Below are positions 35,550-45,182 of a DNA stretch of 64,000 bases, in pieces; the first letter of the stretch is position 1; every line of letters starts with the position of its first letter. The notes beneath the pieces are model-generated. The model saw only the letters and a list, made by a program, of their open reading frames with translations, did not search any database and was not told the origin of the DNA. Made by a program: the position numbers and the translations under genes. This DNA is from Alphaproteobacteria bacterium (lineage in GTDB: Bacteria > Pseudomonadota > Alphaproteobacteria > Rhodobacterales > Rhodobacteraceae): contig JAJRPO010000058.1 of assembly GCA_024280735.1 (NCBI GenBank), positions 1 to 64,000 of the forward strand. The letters run 5' to 3'.

Positions 35550-36206
35550 TTAACTAAAACTGAATTCTGCCGCCTTTTTAAAGCCGTCCAAAACCGGAGC
35601 AGCAGCGGCAAAAGCATTGCGCCAGTCGATGTGATCGCCCCGTTTGTGGCCAATTTGGCACTGGCCCTGCGCGCCGTTGATCGACAATACCGCAATTCGG
35701 CCGCCATCCTTGAGCTGATCTGACACGCTTGCCGGAACCTGTTCCACGCCCCCTTGAATGATGATCACATCATAGGGGCCATGTTTGGGCGCGCCAGCTG
35801 TCAGCGATCCGGCAATCACCGCCGCATTATCAACTGAATTTGCCCCGAGCAGGGAAATAGCCTCTTCGGCCAGCGCTTCGTCATTTTCAATGCAAACCAC
35901 GGCCTCGGCCAAATGCGCAATCACAGCGCTGGAATATCCCAACCCGCAGCCCAGATCAAGAACCAGCTCATCGGGTTGAATATTCAACGCATCCAGCATT
36001 TTCGCGAATGTCCGCGCATCCAGCAGAACCCGCCCTGACCCCAGATCAAGGTGTTCGCTGCAATAGGCCACACCTTTGAGTCGGTCTGGTACGAACTCCT
36101 CACGCGGGATGCTCAACAAAGCCTCGATGATCGGGTATTTGGTAACATCGGAGGGGCGCACCTGGCAATCAACCATCATGGTCCGCGCGGCTGCGAAATC
36201 TGTCAT
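35550..36206 (-). CDS. pcm: Protein-L-isoaspartate O-methyltransferase
   Basis: A 218-residue SAM-dependent enzyme that starts repair of isoaspartyl residues. MMVDCQVRPSDVT, REEFVPDRLKGVAY and LLDARTFAKMLDAL lead into the SAM loop VLDLGCGLGYSSAVIAHLAEAVVCIE, the standard Pcm arrangement. The C-terminal part is short compared with E. coli Pcm, as in other alphaproteobacterial members found next to tolC. The start is ATG 36206, with GGGGGAA upstream. Probably transcribed with tolC. Confidence 0.88.
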   Translation of the reverse strand: MTDFAAARTMMVDCQVRPSDVTKYPIIEALLSIPREEFVPDRLKGVAYCSEHLDLGSGRVLLDARTFAKMLDALNIQPDELVLDLGCGLGYSSAVIAHLAEAVVCIENDEALAEEAISLLGANSVDNAAVIAGSLTAGAPKHGPYDVIIIQGGVEQVPASVSDQLKDGGRIAVLSINGAQGQCQIGHKRGDHIDWRNAFAAAAPVLDGFKKAAEFSFS

Positions 36207-36421
36207 TTTCAGTTCCCCCAAGGAAAAGTGTTCATTGCTTACTTACAGAGTCGCGCCACAGTATGATAGGGGCGGGGTGCTGCCAAGGGCTATCGCGCGG
36301 GGCAGGCTAGAAAAGAGTATTTGTCACAGATATATTGACAGGACTGGCCATGTCCCACACTGTTTATACGGCGAGTACGCAATTGACTTGCTGATCAGTT
36401 TCTTATTGTGGAGCGCTTAAA

Positions 36422-37903
36422 ATGGCCCAAGATTTTGCCCCCCAAAACTTGTTGATCCTGATTTCTGACGAACATCGCAAGGACGCGATGGGTTGCATGG
36501 GCCACCCGATTGTCAAAACGCCCAATCTGGATGCGCTTGCCGGGCGCGGCTGCCTGTTTGAAAACGCCTATACCCCGTCGCCGATGTGCGTCCCAACACG
36601 TGCCAGCCTTGCTTGCGGGGACCATGTTCACAATATTGGCCATTGGGACAGTGCGACGCCTTACGACGGGCAGCTGCGCAGTTGGATGCACAGGTTGCGG
36701 GATCAAGGGGTTGATGTGGCCTCCATCGGCAAATTGCATTTTCGCAGTGGCGAGGATGACAATGGCTTCACCGAAGAAATCTTGCCGATGCATGTGGTTG
36801 GCGGCGTGGGTTGGGCGGTTGGCTTGTTGCGCAAAGATCCACCGGCCTATGATTCCGGCGCGGAACTGGCGCAGGATGTGGGGGCGGGGAACAGTTCGTA
36901 CACGGATTATGATCTTGCGATTACGGCGGCGGCGGAGGATTGGTTGCAGGCTCGGGCAGGGGCCGCTGATCCTTGGGCCTGTTTTGTGTCATTGGTCAGT
37001 CCGCATTATCCCCTGACTGCACCGCAAGAATATTACGATATGTATGATCCAGCGCTGATGGACCTGCCTGTCGGCTATCAGAACATGCAAAGGCCTGACC
37101 ATCCAGAATTGCAGCATATCGCCGAATTCTTCGACTATAACCGCCATTTTGATGAGCAGAAAACCCGCGAGGCCAAGGCGGCCTATTATGGCCTGACCAG
37201 CTTCATGGATGATTGCATGGGGCGTGTCCTTGCGGCGCTCGCGGCCAGTGGGCAGGCGGAAAATACGGTGGTGATCTATGTTTCGGATCACGGAGAGATG
37301 CTGGGCGATCACGGGTTCTGGACCAAGCAAGTGATGTATGAGGCCTCGGTTGGGGTGCCGATGATTGTGGCGGGGCCGGGAATGCCTGCGGGGCGACGGG
37401 TAAAAACCGGCACCACATTGCTTGATCTGGCGGCGACGGCCTTTGATGTTTTCGGGATTCCCATTGATGCGGAAATTGCGGCACTGCCGGGGAAATCTTT
37501 GGTTGATATTGCCGTACAGCCCGATGATCTGGATCGGACTGTATTTAGCGAGTACCACGACGGCGGCTCTACAACCGGCACGTTTATGGTGCGGTGGGAT
37601 CGCTGGAAATACATTCACTACGTGGGGCTTGCAGCGCAGTTATTCGATTTGGTTGCGGACCCACAGGAGTTCCGAAATTTGGCTGATGAAAAAGGGCCGG
37701 CGGTGTTGTCAGCCCTTAACGAGGGCGAGCGGCGCTTGCGTTTGATTTGTGATCCCGAGGCGGTAAATGAGCGTTGTCTGGCAGATCAAGCCCGCCGCAT
37801 CGCAGAGTTAGGGGGTGCTGAGAAATGTGCAACCGCCTATTCCTTTAACCATACTCCTACGCCAGATGAGCAGGAAGACATGCGTGAAGGCGCGCCGCTT
37901 TAG
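36422..37903 (+). CDS. Type I sulfatase, choline-sulfatase-like
   Basis: A 493-residue alkaline-phosphatase-superfamily hydrolase. N-terminal metal ligands lie in LLILISDEHRKDAMG. The sulfatase signature C-x-P-x-R is MCVPTRAS, with Cys56 as the residue converted to formylglycine. SIGKLHF and the later VIYVSDHGEMLGDHGFWTK complete the active site. The end (VFSEYHDGGSTTGTFMVRWDRWKYIHY..QLFDLVADPQEFRNL) is like BetC choline sulfatases and related phosphonate/sulfate ester hydrolases. The substrate is not certain. No leader is seen, so it is cytoplasmic. It is convergent with the DUF2235 gene, the two overlapping by 4 bases. Confidence 0.83.
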   Translation: MAQDFAPQNLLILISDEHRKDAMGCMGHPIVKTPNLDALAGRGCLFENAYTPSPMCVPTRASLACGDHVHNIGHWDSATPYDGQLRSWMHRLRDQGVDVASIGKLHFRSGEDDNGFTEEILPMHVVGGVGWAVGLLRKDPPAYDSGAELAQDVGAGNSSYTDYDLAITAAAEDWLQARAGAADPWACFVSLVSPHYPLTAPQEYYDMYDPALMDLPVGYQNMQRPDHPELQHIAEFFDYNRHFDEQKTREAKAAYYGLTSFMDDCMGRVLAALAASGQAENTVVIYVSDHGEMLGDHGFWTKQVMYEASVGVPMIVAGPGMPAGRRVKTGTTLLDLAATAFDVFGIPIDAEIAALPGKSLVDIAVQPDDLDRTVFSEYHDGGSTTGTFMVRWDRWKYIHYVGLAAQLFDLVADPQEFRNLADEKGPAVLSALNEGERRLRLICDPEAVNERCLADQARRIAELGGAEKCATAYSFNHTPTPDEQEDMREGAPL

Positions 37904-38904
37904 ACGGGGGGCGGTTGGCGAAGCGGCTGCGGTAATGGGGCAAGATGCTTGCGCCGCGCCACCGACGAATGGATGTATTCCCCCGGTTTTTCCCCAATAG
38001 CCCGCGGACTGCGCAGCAAAAAGAAGCGCGCTATACCGGAACGGCTGCCGATGGCGGGGGCGTTTGCATCGCAGGGGAACCTATCACGCCAGTTTTCAGG
38101 CAGTTTGATGCCGCACATCTCGGCCCGCTCCAGCATCCAGACCAGCGGGATATTGGTCAGGCCGCGCGGTGACGAAGGCTTGTCAACATGGCCGCCGATA
38201 TCCGCATGGGCGCCGGTGAACCAAGCTTGTTCGAGGTGACCACGCCAGCCTTTCTCTGTGTCCCACATGATAGGGCAAAAGGCGTTGCGGTCTTCGTCTA
38301 TTGCCAGCGCGTGAAAGGCGTTTTTGACCGGTTTACACACCTGATCATTGTGGAAATCCGTGGCCATAGGCGCGAGATAGGACAGCACTGGATAAGGCAG
38401 GCCAAGGGTTTTAACCGTATCCCAAACGCCTATCATCTCGATTTCTACCTGCGCATGGCAGTGCAAATCCTTGAAGGTTTGCAACGGCGCACCGGTGGTT
38501 TGCTTTTCATACAAATGAAACGCCATGTTTATTTTGCGTCGCCGGGCGCTGGATTTTCGTACCAATCCCAAATGGTTAATCATCCCCGCCACCGAGCGCA
38601 CAGCGAAGGCCCCGCGCGAAAAGCCGAACAGATAGATTTTATCCCCGGGTTGATAGTTCTTGCACAGCTGCGCATAGGCATCGCGGATCAGCCCGTTTAT
38701 CCCCCAACCGCTGGCAATTGTTACCCAGCTCCAGAACCCGTGCCCCTGAATACCCGCATTATACCAAAGACTTGTGTCATGGTCATTCGTGGCCTCCCCC
38801 AGCAGCTTATACAACAAACCCGCATTGGTCTCCGTCCCCGCCCGCAGATTGCTCTGGGTGCCGTCGATGACTATGATATGTTTGTGGGGCGGACGGGGGG
38901 TCAT
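37900..38904 (-). CDS. DUF2235 alpha/beta-hydrolase (Tle1-like phospholipase family)
   Basis: A 334-residue protein with the DUF2235 fold: HIIVIDGTQSNL at the N-terminus, then GDKIYLFGFSRGAFAVRSVAG with the nucleophile elbow G94-x-S96-x-G98, IGVWDTVKTLG, and a late HADIGGH with the likely catalytic Asp/His. Fused or stand-alone members include Tle1 phospholipase toxins of type VI secretion, but many are housekeeping proteins of unknown role. No immunity-like or secretion gene is next to it. There is no signal peptide. Its 3' end overlaps the sulfatase gene by 4 bases. Confidence 0.82.
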   Translation of the reverse strand: MTPRPPHKHIIVIDGTQSNLRAGTETNAGLLYKLLGEATNDHDTSLWYNAGIQGHGFWSWVTIASGWGINGLIRDAYAQLCKNYQPGDKIYLFGFSRGAFAVRSVAGMINHLGLVRKSSARRRKINMAFHLYEKQTTGAPLQTFKDLHCHAQVEIEMIGVWDTVKTLGLPYPVLSYLAPMATDFHNDQVCKPVKNAFHALAIDEDRNAFCPIMWDTEKGWRGHLEQAWFTGAHADIGGHVDKPSSPRGLTNIPLVWMLERAEMCGIKLPENWRDRFPCDANAPAIGSRSGIARFFLLRSPRAIGEKPGEYIHSSVARRKHLAPLPQPLRQPPPV

Positions 38905-39083
38905 GGGGCCAGTTTCGGTTAATTCACGGGGATTGCCAAGGCAAAGCTTAGCACGGTTTGGTTATCAAATTGTAACATGGCGCGTTTGCGAGATAATATC
39001 ATGGAAAATGTCGCGGCGGGGATTGTCTTGGCCACAAGTTTGGTATTCTTCTTACAAAATAACTGCCAACCTGAGAGGCCCGC

Positions 39084-39719
39084 ATGGACAAAGTAAATTT
39101 TACCCAGATGAAAGACGGCACACAGGCGGAATATGAATTCCTGAATGCCCATGAAACAGCCTATACCAAAGGCACGGCGGACCGATTGCTGGATACTTTG
39201 CGGGATCTGGACGAGAGCCTGTCGGGCTATCAAATCACACGGCTGGGCCACTCAGTGCAATCCGCGACCCGTGCGTGGCGCGGTGGGGCGGATATTGATT
39301 GGGTTGTTTCGGCCTTGCTGCATGATATTGGCGACATTTATGCGCCTTATAACCATGATGAATACGCGGCCACGGTTTTGAAGCCGTTTGTGCGCGAGCA
39401 ATGCCGTTGGGTGGTGGAAAAACACGGCGATTTCCAGATGCTTTACTACGGTCAACACTTGCCCGGATTCGATCAAAACAAACGCGAACGTCACCGCGGC
39501 CACAAATATTTCGACGATTGCGCCGAGTTCTGCGAATGCTGGGATCAGGCCAGCTTTGACCCCGATTACGACGACTTGCCGCTTGAGTTTTTCCGCCCGA
39601 TGGTGCGCGAGGTATTTGCCCGTGAACCCTATGATCCGGCGGTTATGGAGGCAGCGGCGCGGCCTCTCACGGATAAGGCAAACGCGCAGCTCAGGATTTC
39701 GGGTCAGGTTTTCGGATGA
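39084..39719 (+). CDS. HD-domain protein, possible mixed-valent diiron oxygenase (PhnZ/TmpB-like)
   Basis: A 211-residue cytoplasmic HD-fold protein. Metal-ligand candidates are H56 (RLGHSVQSA), H80-D81 (ALLHDIGD), H91 (YNHDEYA), H114 (EKHGDF) and a late Asp near 151-154 (CWDQAS). The spacing H...HD...H...H...D resembles the diiron HD enzymes PhnZ and TmpB that oxidise hydroxyphosphonates, but the Glu that follows their active-site Tyr is not obvious here (GYQITRL). It could equally be a phosphohydrolase. GAGAGG precedes the ATG. apt follows after 48 bases. Confidence 0.65.
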   Translation: MDKVNFTQMKDGTQAEYEFLNAHETAYTKGTADRLLDTLRDLDESLSGYQITRLGHSVQSATRAWRGGADIDWVVSALLHDIGDIYAPYNHDEYAATVLKPFVREQCRWVVEKHGDFQMLYYGQHLPGFDQNKRERHRGHKYFDDCAEFCECWDQASFDPDYDDLPLEFFRPMVREVFAREPYDPAVMEAAARPLTDKANAQLRISGQVFG

Positions 39720-39767
39720 CGCAGGGGGGAAACCGCGCTAAAGGAGTGCCGACCTGAAGGAAAAGCC

Positions 39768-40298
39768 ATGAAAACCGTCAAAGACTACATCCGCACCATC
39801 GTTGATTTCCCCCATGAGGGCATCATGTTTCGCGACGTGACTACCCTGTTCGCCGACCCGCGCGGCTTTCGTATGGCAGTGGACCAGATGTTGCACCCCT
39901 ATGCGGGGATGCGCATCGACAAGGTGGTGGGACTGGAGGCGCGCGGCTTTATCCTTGGCGGTGCCATTGCGCATCAATTGACCGTTGGTTTTGTGCCCAT
40001 CCGCAAGAAAGGCAAACTGCCCGGCGCGGTGATTTCCGAATCTTATACGCTGGAATACGGCGAGGCGGTGATGGAAATCCACGACGACGCTATTGCAGCG
40101 GGGGAGCGCATTTTGGTGGTCGATGATTTGCTGGCCACGGGCGGCACCGCCGCCGCTGGCATTAAGTTGATTGAACGGCTGGGCGGTGAAATAATTTCAA
40201 CCAGTTTCATCATCGACCTGCCCGAATTGGGCGGGCGCAAGGTGCTGGAAGACATGGGTATGGAAGTGAATGTATTGTGCGAGTTTGAGGGGGAGTAA
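39768..40298 (+). CDS. apt: Adenine phosphoribosyltransferase
   Basis: A 176-residue enzyme of purine salvage, making AMP from adenine and [26 protein letters not shown] is the family opening, [17 protein letters not shown] follows, and the PRPP loop is [14 protein letters not shown]. The flexible loop IRKKGKLPG and the YGEAVMEIH segment are also as expected. AAGGAAAAGCC precedes the ATG. It probably shares a transcript with the HD gene and ends at the palindrome 40312-40373. Confidence 0.96.
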   Translation: MKTVKDYIRTIVDFPHEGIMFRDVTTLFADPRGFRMAVDQMLHPYAGMRIDKVVGLEARGFILGGAIAHQLTVGFVPIRKKGKLPGAVISESYTLEYGEAVMEIHDDAIAAGERILVVDDLLATGGTAAAGIKLIERLGGEIISTSFIIDLPELGGRKVLEDMGMEVNVLCEFEGE

Positions 40299-40311
40299 AC
40301 GGCTCTGACTT

Positions 40312-40373
40312 GCCCCGCACTTGATGCGGGGCCGCCTGGCAATAACGGCGAGGCCCCGCATCAAGTGCGGGGC
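40312..40373. repeat. Cruciform-type palindrome, also likely bidirectional terminator
   Basis: Two perfect 22-bp arms, GCCCCGCACTTGATGCGGGG-CC (40312-40333) and its inverse (40352-40373), separated by 18 bases. Each arm is itself nearly palindromic (CCCCGCA/TGCGGGG). It lies between convergent apt and the PLP decarboxylase gene, and its right arm contains the TGA stop (40363-40361) of the latter and codons for its last residues. Confidence 0.8.
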
Positions 40374-41515
40374 GTTTGAGTGTTTAACATATTTACCGTC
40401 ACTGCCAGAATATCGCCATAGCCGTTGAATCGTGTGCAGGTGGCTCCAACGTAAGCCCCCATGCCGGAAAACAGGATGTAATCTTCCTCCGCCATGTTTG
40501 CTGGCAGGGGTAAGGGTTCAGGTAATTTATCCAGCGAGTCGCAGGTCGGGCCAAACGCTACTCGGGGTATGGGTTTACCGCCGCGTGTCTCGCCGCTCGG
40601 TGACAGGCAGCTAAAGCGGTGGTTGGTGTCAAGGTCGCGAAATTCCGTCAGCCCGCCGTAAATTCCGTCATTCAGATAAACCGACCCGTTGTCGTGGATC
40701 GATTTTATCCGCGCCGCCAGTGAAAACGCATCCGACACCATGGCGCGACCCGGTTCGCACAGCAGTTCTGGTGCATCTGCACCAAAGCTGGCTTGGGTCG
40801 CGGATTTTATCGCTTTGAAAATTTTGGGCAGTTCCGGCACTCTGCCTGAGCGCTGCGCGGGAAATCCGCCGCCCACATTAAGGCGTTCCAACTTGACACC
40901 TGCATCTCGCGCCACATCTGCGCAGGCGGAAATATAACTGACCCAAGCTTGCGGATCATGGCATTGAGTGCCGGGGTGAAAGGTCATCGAGGTTCTGAAG
41001 CCCGCTGCCGCCGCACGTTTCAGCAATTCAGTGGCTTTCTCCGCATCCGCACCAAATTTCTCGCCGAAATCATAGGCGGCCCCTTTGATTGGCAGTTTCA
41101 AGCGCACAGCAATTTCACAGCCCTTGGGCAGAGCAGCCGCCAATTTGTCAAACTCGCCAAAGCTGTCGACGGAATAGGATTGCAGCCCTTTGGAAACCGC
41201 ATAAATGATTTCGGCCTTGGAGCGTACGGGGTTGTTGTAATGCAGCATTGCACCGGGGGCCTGTGCCAAAACCAGATCGATTTCCACCGGAGAGGCCACG
41301 TCATAGGCTGTTACTCCTGCTGCGTGAAGATTGGAAATGACCGCCGCGTTTGCATTGGCCTTGACCGCATAAGACACCAACCCCGGAAACCCTGCGGCGA
41401 AGGCCCTTGCGGTGTTGTGCAAAACCTCGGGGCAGAAAAATGCCACAGGTCTATCGGGGTGACGTGCTGTTAGAAATTCCTGTGGTGTCGCCCAAATTGT
41501 TTTGTCTGTTTTCAT
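40361..41515 (-). CDS. PLP fold III ornithine/lysine-type decarboxylase
   Basis: A 384-residue alanine-racemase-fold (group IV) decarboxylase. The PLP lysine is K52 in YAVKANAN. HPGTQC, LNVGGGFPAQ and the phosphate-binding CEPGRAMVS are present, and the active-site cysteine region reads FGPTCDSLDKL. The enzyme should make putrescine (or cadaverine) from ornithine (or lysine). The start is ATG 41515, close to a GGGCAA site. It is divergent from an Lrp-type regulator that very likely controls it. The last residues PRT and the stop come from the palindrome 40312-40373, so the end may have been altered. Confidence 0.88.
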   Translation of the reverse strand: MKTDKTIWATPQEFLTARHPDRPVAFFCPEVLHNTARAFAAGFPGLVSYAVKANANAAVISNLHAAGVTAYDVASPVEIDLVLAQAPGAMLHYNNPVRSKAEIIYAVSKGLQSYSVDSFGEFDKLAAALPKGCEIAVRLKLPIKGAAYDFGEKFGADAEKATELLKRAAAAGFRTSMTFHPGTQCHDPQAWVSYISACADVARDAGVKLERLNVGGGFPAQRSGRVPELPKIFKAIKSATQASFGADAPELLCEPGRAMVSDAFSLAARIKSIHDNGSVYLNDGIYGGLTEFRDLDTNHRFSCLSPSGETRGGKPIPRVAFGPTCDSLDKLPEPLPLPANMAEEDYILFSGMGAYVGATCTRFNGYGDILAVTVNMLNTQTPRT

Positions 41516-41579
41516 TTGCCCATGCCTCTTTCCCCCTAGTATGGGGTGGTGGCGAGTCATTATGACTCGGCACTTCGGG

Positions 41580-41610
41580 AGTTATGTGTATAACTTACGG
41601 CATAATGCCG
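41580..41610. promoter_or_regulatory. Palindromic operator candidates between decarboxylase and Lrp genes
   Basis: Two adjacent dyads: AGTTAT-GTGT-ATAACT (41580-41595) and CGGCAT-A-ATGCCG (41598-41610). They lie in the 110-base divergent region just before the regulator, as expected for Lrp/AsnC binding and control of both genes. Confidence 0.55.
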
Positions 41611-41627
41611 AAAGTTAGGGTAATATG

Positions 41628-42059
41628 ATGGATGATATCGATCAACAACTGCTGAACGCTTTGGCAGAAAATGCCCGCCTGCCTGTGACCACGCTGGCGG
41701 GCAAGTTGGGTTTGGCCCGCACCACTGTTCAGGCACGCCTTGAGCGGCTGGAAAATAGTGGTGTCATTGCGGGCTATACCCTGCGCCTTGGGGCGCAAGC
41801 CGATGAGAAGCGTATTCGTGCCACGGTATTGCTGCAACTCGATCCGCGAACCGCACCAATGGTAGTGCAGCGTTTGAAAAGCATTGTGCAGGTTGAGCGG
41901 GCGGTGACGTCTTCGGGGCGGTTTGATCTGTTGTTGCAGATTGCAGCGCGAAGCACGGCGCGGCTGGATGAGATCTTGGATGAAATCGGTGGTATCAAGG
42001 GGGTTCGCTCCTCGGAAAGTCTGATCCATTTATCCGTGCGAATTGATCGGGGTGTTTGA
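41628..42059 (+). CDS. Lrp/AsnC-family transcriptional regulator
   Basis: A 143-residue DNA-binding regulator. The helix-turn-helix is in MDDIDQQLLNALAENARLPVTTLAGKLGLARTTVQARLERLENSGVI. The RAM ligand domain follows (TVLLQLDPRTAP, GRFDLLLQIAARSTARLDEILDEIGGIKGVRSSES). Two ATG codons are in tandem at 41625 and 41628; AGGG has better spacing to the second. The divergent PLP decarboxylase is the likely target, with an amino acid (ornithine, lysine or arginine) as effector; this is inferred from position. Confidence 0.9.
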   Translation: MDDIDQQLLNALAENARLPVTTLAGKLGLARTTVQARLERLENSGVIAGYTLRLGAQADEKRIRATVLLQLDPRTAPMVVQRLKSIVQVERAVTSSGRFDLLLQIAARSTARLDEILDEIGGIKGVRSSESLIHLSVRIDRGV

Positions 42060-42189
42060 AGAGTAAGATGCGCTCCGCGCGGGGATATTTAAAAGAACAA
42101 AGAAGATGTAAGGGGCGCGCGAGGCGGGGGTTTTCCTTGTAAGGTGGCTGTGTAATAAGCGCTGAAACACTTGAGGCGGGACCAGTACT

Positions 42190-45108
42190 ATGGCGATGGA
42201 AAAGAACTTTGATGCGGGCGCGGCAGAGCCAGCGATTTTTCAGAAATGGGAATCGGAGGGGGCGTTTAAAGCCGGGGCCAATGCGCGCGACGGGGCGGAA
42301 AGCTTTTGCATCATGATCCCGCCGCCAAATGTGACAGGCGCGCTGCATGTGGGGCATGCGTTTAACAATACTTTGCAGGATATTCTGGTGCGCTGGCACC
42401 GGATGCGCGGCTTTGATACACTGTGGCAGCCCGGGCAGGATCACGCGGGTATTGCCACCCAGTTGCAGGTGGAAAAGATGCTGGCGGCGCAAGGCCTGCC
42501 GAGCCGCGCCGAAATGGGGCGCGAGGCGTTTACCGACAAGGTTTGGGAGTGGAAGGAGCAATACGGGTCCACCATTATCAACCAGCTGAAACGGCTTGGC
42601 GCGAGTTGCGACTGGGAGCGCAACGCCTTTACCATGGACGAGGTGTTCCATGATGCGGTGCTGAAGGTTTTTGTCGATCTGTATAACAAAGGTCTGATCT
42701 ATCGCGGCAAGCGCTTGGTCAATTGGGACCCGCATTTTGAAACCGCGATTTCGGATCTGGAAGTCGAGAACATCGAGATCGACGGCCACATGTGGCATTT
42801 CAAATACCCGCTCGCCGGGGGGGCGGAATATGAATATATCGAGAAGGACGACGATGGCATTGTGACCCTGCGCGAAATGCGCAATTACATTTCAATCGCC
42901 ACTACGCGTCCTGAAACCATGTTGGGGGATGGCGCGGTTGCGGTGCATCCTGATGATGAGCGTTACGCGCCAATTGTTGGCAAGCTGTGTGAAATTCCGG
43001 TGGGTCCCAAAGAGCATCGCCGCCTGATCCCGATTATTACCGACGAGTACCCCGATATGGATTTCGGTTCTGGTGCAGTGAAAATCACCGGCGCCCATGA
43101 TCTGAACGACTATGGCGTGGCCAAGCGCAATAATATTCCGTTGTATCGACTGATGGACACCCGCGCGGTGATGCGCAGCGACGGGCTGGATTACGCGGCT
43201 GCGGCGACGCGCGCCAAGGAGATCGCCGAGGGGTCGGATTTTGCCGATATTGAGATCGATTTGATCAACCTGATTCCCGATGCATATCGTGGCTTGGATC
43301 GTTTTGAAGCGCGCAAAGCCGTGATTGCGGACATCGACGCCGAAGGCCTGATGATCATGGTTGAGGACAAAAAGATCATGCAACCGTTCTGCGACCGCTC
43401 CAAGGTGGTTATGGAACCGATGCTGACCGATCAGTGGTATGTGGATGCGGCGAAACTGGCGGTTCCGGCGTTGGAAAAGGTCAAAGACGGCAGTGTCAGC
43501 ATCATGCCCGAAAGCGGCCGCAAGGTGTATTTCCACTGGATGGAAAACATCGAGCCGTGGTGCATTTCGCGGCAGTTGTGGTGGGGGCATCAAATTCCGG
43601 TTTGGTATGGTCCCCGCAAGGTTGGCGACCAGATTGTGTTTCAAGAACCGTTCAAAGAGTTTTGCGCGGCCAATGAAAATGATCTGCTAAACCAAACATC
43701 ATCTTATTACGGTGGCACGGTGATGCTGCTGGATGAAAAACCCGAAATGACCGGCATGCGGGTTGGCGGCGGTATGGGGATGACTGGAACCGTACCGATG
43801 TGGCGCGATCCTGATGTGCTGGATACTTGGTTCTCCTCGGGTCTCTGGCCAATTGGGACGCTGGGGTGGCCGAATGACACGGAGATGCTGGATAGGTACT
43901 TCCCCACCTCGACCCTGATCACCGGTCAGGACATTCTGTTCTTCTGGGTGGCGCGGATGATGATGATGCAGTTGGAAGTGACTGGCAAGATTCCCTTTGA
44001 TACGGTCTATCTGCACCAGTTGGTGCGCGACGAGAAGGGCGTGAAAATGTCCAAGACTTTGGGCAATGTGATTGACCCATTGGTGATGATTGACGAATAC
44101 GGCGCGGATGCCGTGCGTTTTACCATGACGTCGATGGCCTCTCTTGGTGGGTCGCTGAAACTGTCGATGGAACGGGTGCAGGGCTATCGCAATTTCGGCA
44201 CCAAGCTGTGGAATGCGGCGCGGTTTGCCGAGATGAACGACTGTAAGCCGTCGCCCGATTTCGATCCCGCGCAGGTGACGCAAACTGTCAATAAATGGAT
44301 TGTTGGCGAGACCGCCCGTGCCGGTGCCATGGTTGACAGCGCCTTGCAACAATACCGTTTTAATGACGCAGCGAACGGGCTGTATGCCTTCGTGTGGGGC
44401 AAGGTTTGCGACTGGTATGTGGAATTGGCAAAGCCGCTGTTTCAGGGCGAGGACGCGGCGGCCAAGGCGGAAACGCAGGCGACAATGGCTTGGGCGATTG
44501 ATCAATGCCTGATCTTGCTGCATCCAATCATGCCCTTCATCACCGAACAGCTGTGGGGCGATATTGCCGAGCGTCCCAAGATGCTGGTGCATACGGATTG
44601 GCCTGAGTACGGTGCCGATCTGAGCAACGCCGATGCGGACCGTGAAATGAACTGGGTGATTACCCTGATTGAACGCGTTCGTTCGCTGCGCACCGAAATG
44701 CGGGTTAACGCCGGCGCAAAAATCCCTGTGGTTCAGCTGGAGCTGGACGCGGCAGGGCAGGCGGCGCTTGCCAACAACTTGCCGATGATCCAGCGCCTTG
44801 CGCGGATCGAGAGCCTGACTGTGGCATCCGAGGCCCCCAAAGGCTCGATCACTTTGCCGGTGGAGGGGGGGTCTTTCTGTCTGCTGCTGGCAGATGTAAT
44901 TGACGTGGCCGCTGAAAAGGCGCGCCTGACCAAGGCCATGGACAAGCTGACCAAGGAAATGGGCGGCATTAAAGGCAAGCTGGCAAACGTAAAATTCACC
45001 GCCAAAGCACCGGAACATGTGGTCGCCGAGAACCGCACGCGGCTGGTGACGGCAGGCGAGGAAATGGCGAATTTGGAAGCGGCGCTGAAACGGCTGGCGG
45101 CGTTGTAG
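42190..45108 (+). CDS. valS: Valine--tRNA ligase
   Basis: A 972-residue class I synthetase. The HIGH motif is in [21 protein letters not shown]. The editing (CP1) domain has [10 protein letters not shown] and [12 protein letters not shown]...DYGVAKR. The KMSKS motif is [11 protein letters not shown]. The C-terminal coiled coil ([20 protein letters not shown]) is ValRS-specific. The length is normal. The TAG stop (45106-45108) is formed by the first bases of a 53-bp palindromic repeat. The gene follows the Lrp gene on the same strand but is 130 bases away. Confidence 0.97.
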   Translation: MAMEKNFDAGAAEPAIFQKWESEGAFKAGANARDGAESFCIMIPPPNVTGALHVGHAFNNTLQDILVRWHRMRGFDTLWQPGQDHAGIATQLQVEKMLAAQGLPSRAEMGREAFTDKVWEWKEQYGSTIINQLKRLGASCDWERNAFTMDEVFHDAVLKVFVDLYNKGLIYRGKRLVNWDPHFETAISDLEVENIEIDGHMWHFKYPLAGGAEYEYIEKDDDGIVTLREMRNYISIATTRPETMLGDGAVAVHPDDERYAPIVGKLCEIPVGPKEHRRLIPIITDEYPDMDFGSGAVKITGAHDLNDYGVAKRNNIPLYRLMDTRAVMRSDGLDYAAAATRAKEIAEGSDFADIEIDLINLIPDAYRGLDRFEARKAVIADIDAEGLMIMVEDKKIMQPFCDRSKVVMEPMLTDQWYVDAAKLAVPALEKVKDGSVSIMPESGRKVYFHWMENIEPWCISRQLWWGHQIPVWYGPRKVGDQIVFQEPFKEFCAANENDLLNQTSSYYGGTVMLLDEKPEMTGMRVGGGMGMTGTVPMWRDPDVLDTWFSSGLWPIGTLGWPNDTEMLDRYFPTSTLITGQDILFFWVARMMMMQLEVTGKIPFDTVYLHQLVRDEKGVKMSKTLGNVIDPLVMIDEYGADAVRFTMTSMASLGGSLKLSMERVQGYRNFGTKLWNAARFAEMNDCKPSPDFDPAQVTQTVNKWIVGETARAGAMVDSALQQYRFNDAANGLYAFVWGKVCDWYVELAKPLFQGEDAAAKAETQATMAWAIDQCLILLHPIMPFITEQLWGDIAERPKMLVHTDWPEYGADLSNADADREMNWVITLIERVRSLRTEMRVNAGAKIPVVQLELDAAGQAALANNLPMIQRLARIESLTVASEAPKGSITLPVEGGSFCLLLADVIDVAAEKARLTKAMDKLTKEMGGIKGKLANVKFTAKAPEHVVAENRTRLVTAGEEMANLEAALKRLAAL

Positions 45109-45157
45109 GATGGGTGCCAACCCACCAATCGAGGCGGTGGGTTGGCACCCATCCTAC
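45105..45157. repeat. REP-like palindrome, long subtype, copy 2
   Basis: A 53-bp palindrome from GTAGGATGGGTGCC to GGCACCCATCCTAC, with an inner stem CAACCCACC / GGTGGGTTG. It is closely related to 3153-3204. The valS stop codon TAG is its second to fourth bases. It probably also ends the valS transcript. Confidence 0.82.
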
Positions 45158-45182
45158 GATCTGAAAAATAGGGGGCCTTCCT

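Noticed and set aside
36422-39719. Phosphonate catabolism cluster made of the sulfatase-like and HD genes
   Set aside because: The DUF2235 gene on the opposite strand separates them, the sulfatase resembles choline sulfatases, and no phn genes are present.
43699-45120. 473-codon frame on the minus strand
   Set aside because: It is the antisense shadow of valS, with a composition typical of such shadows.
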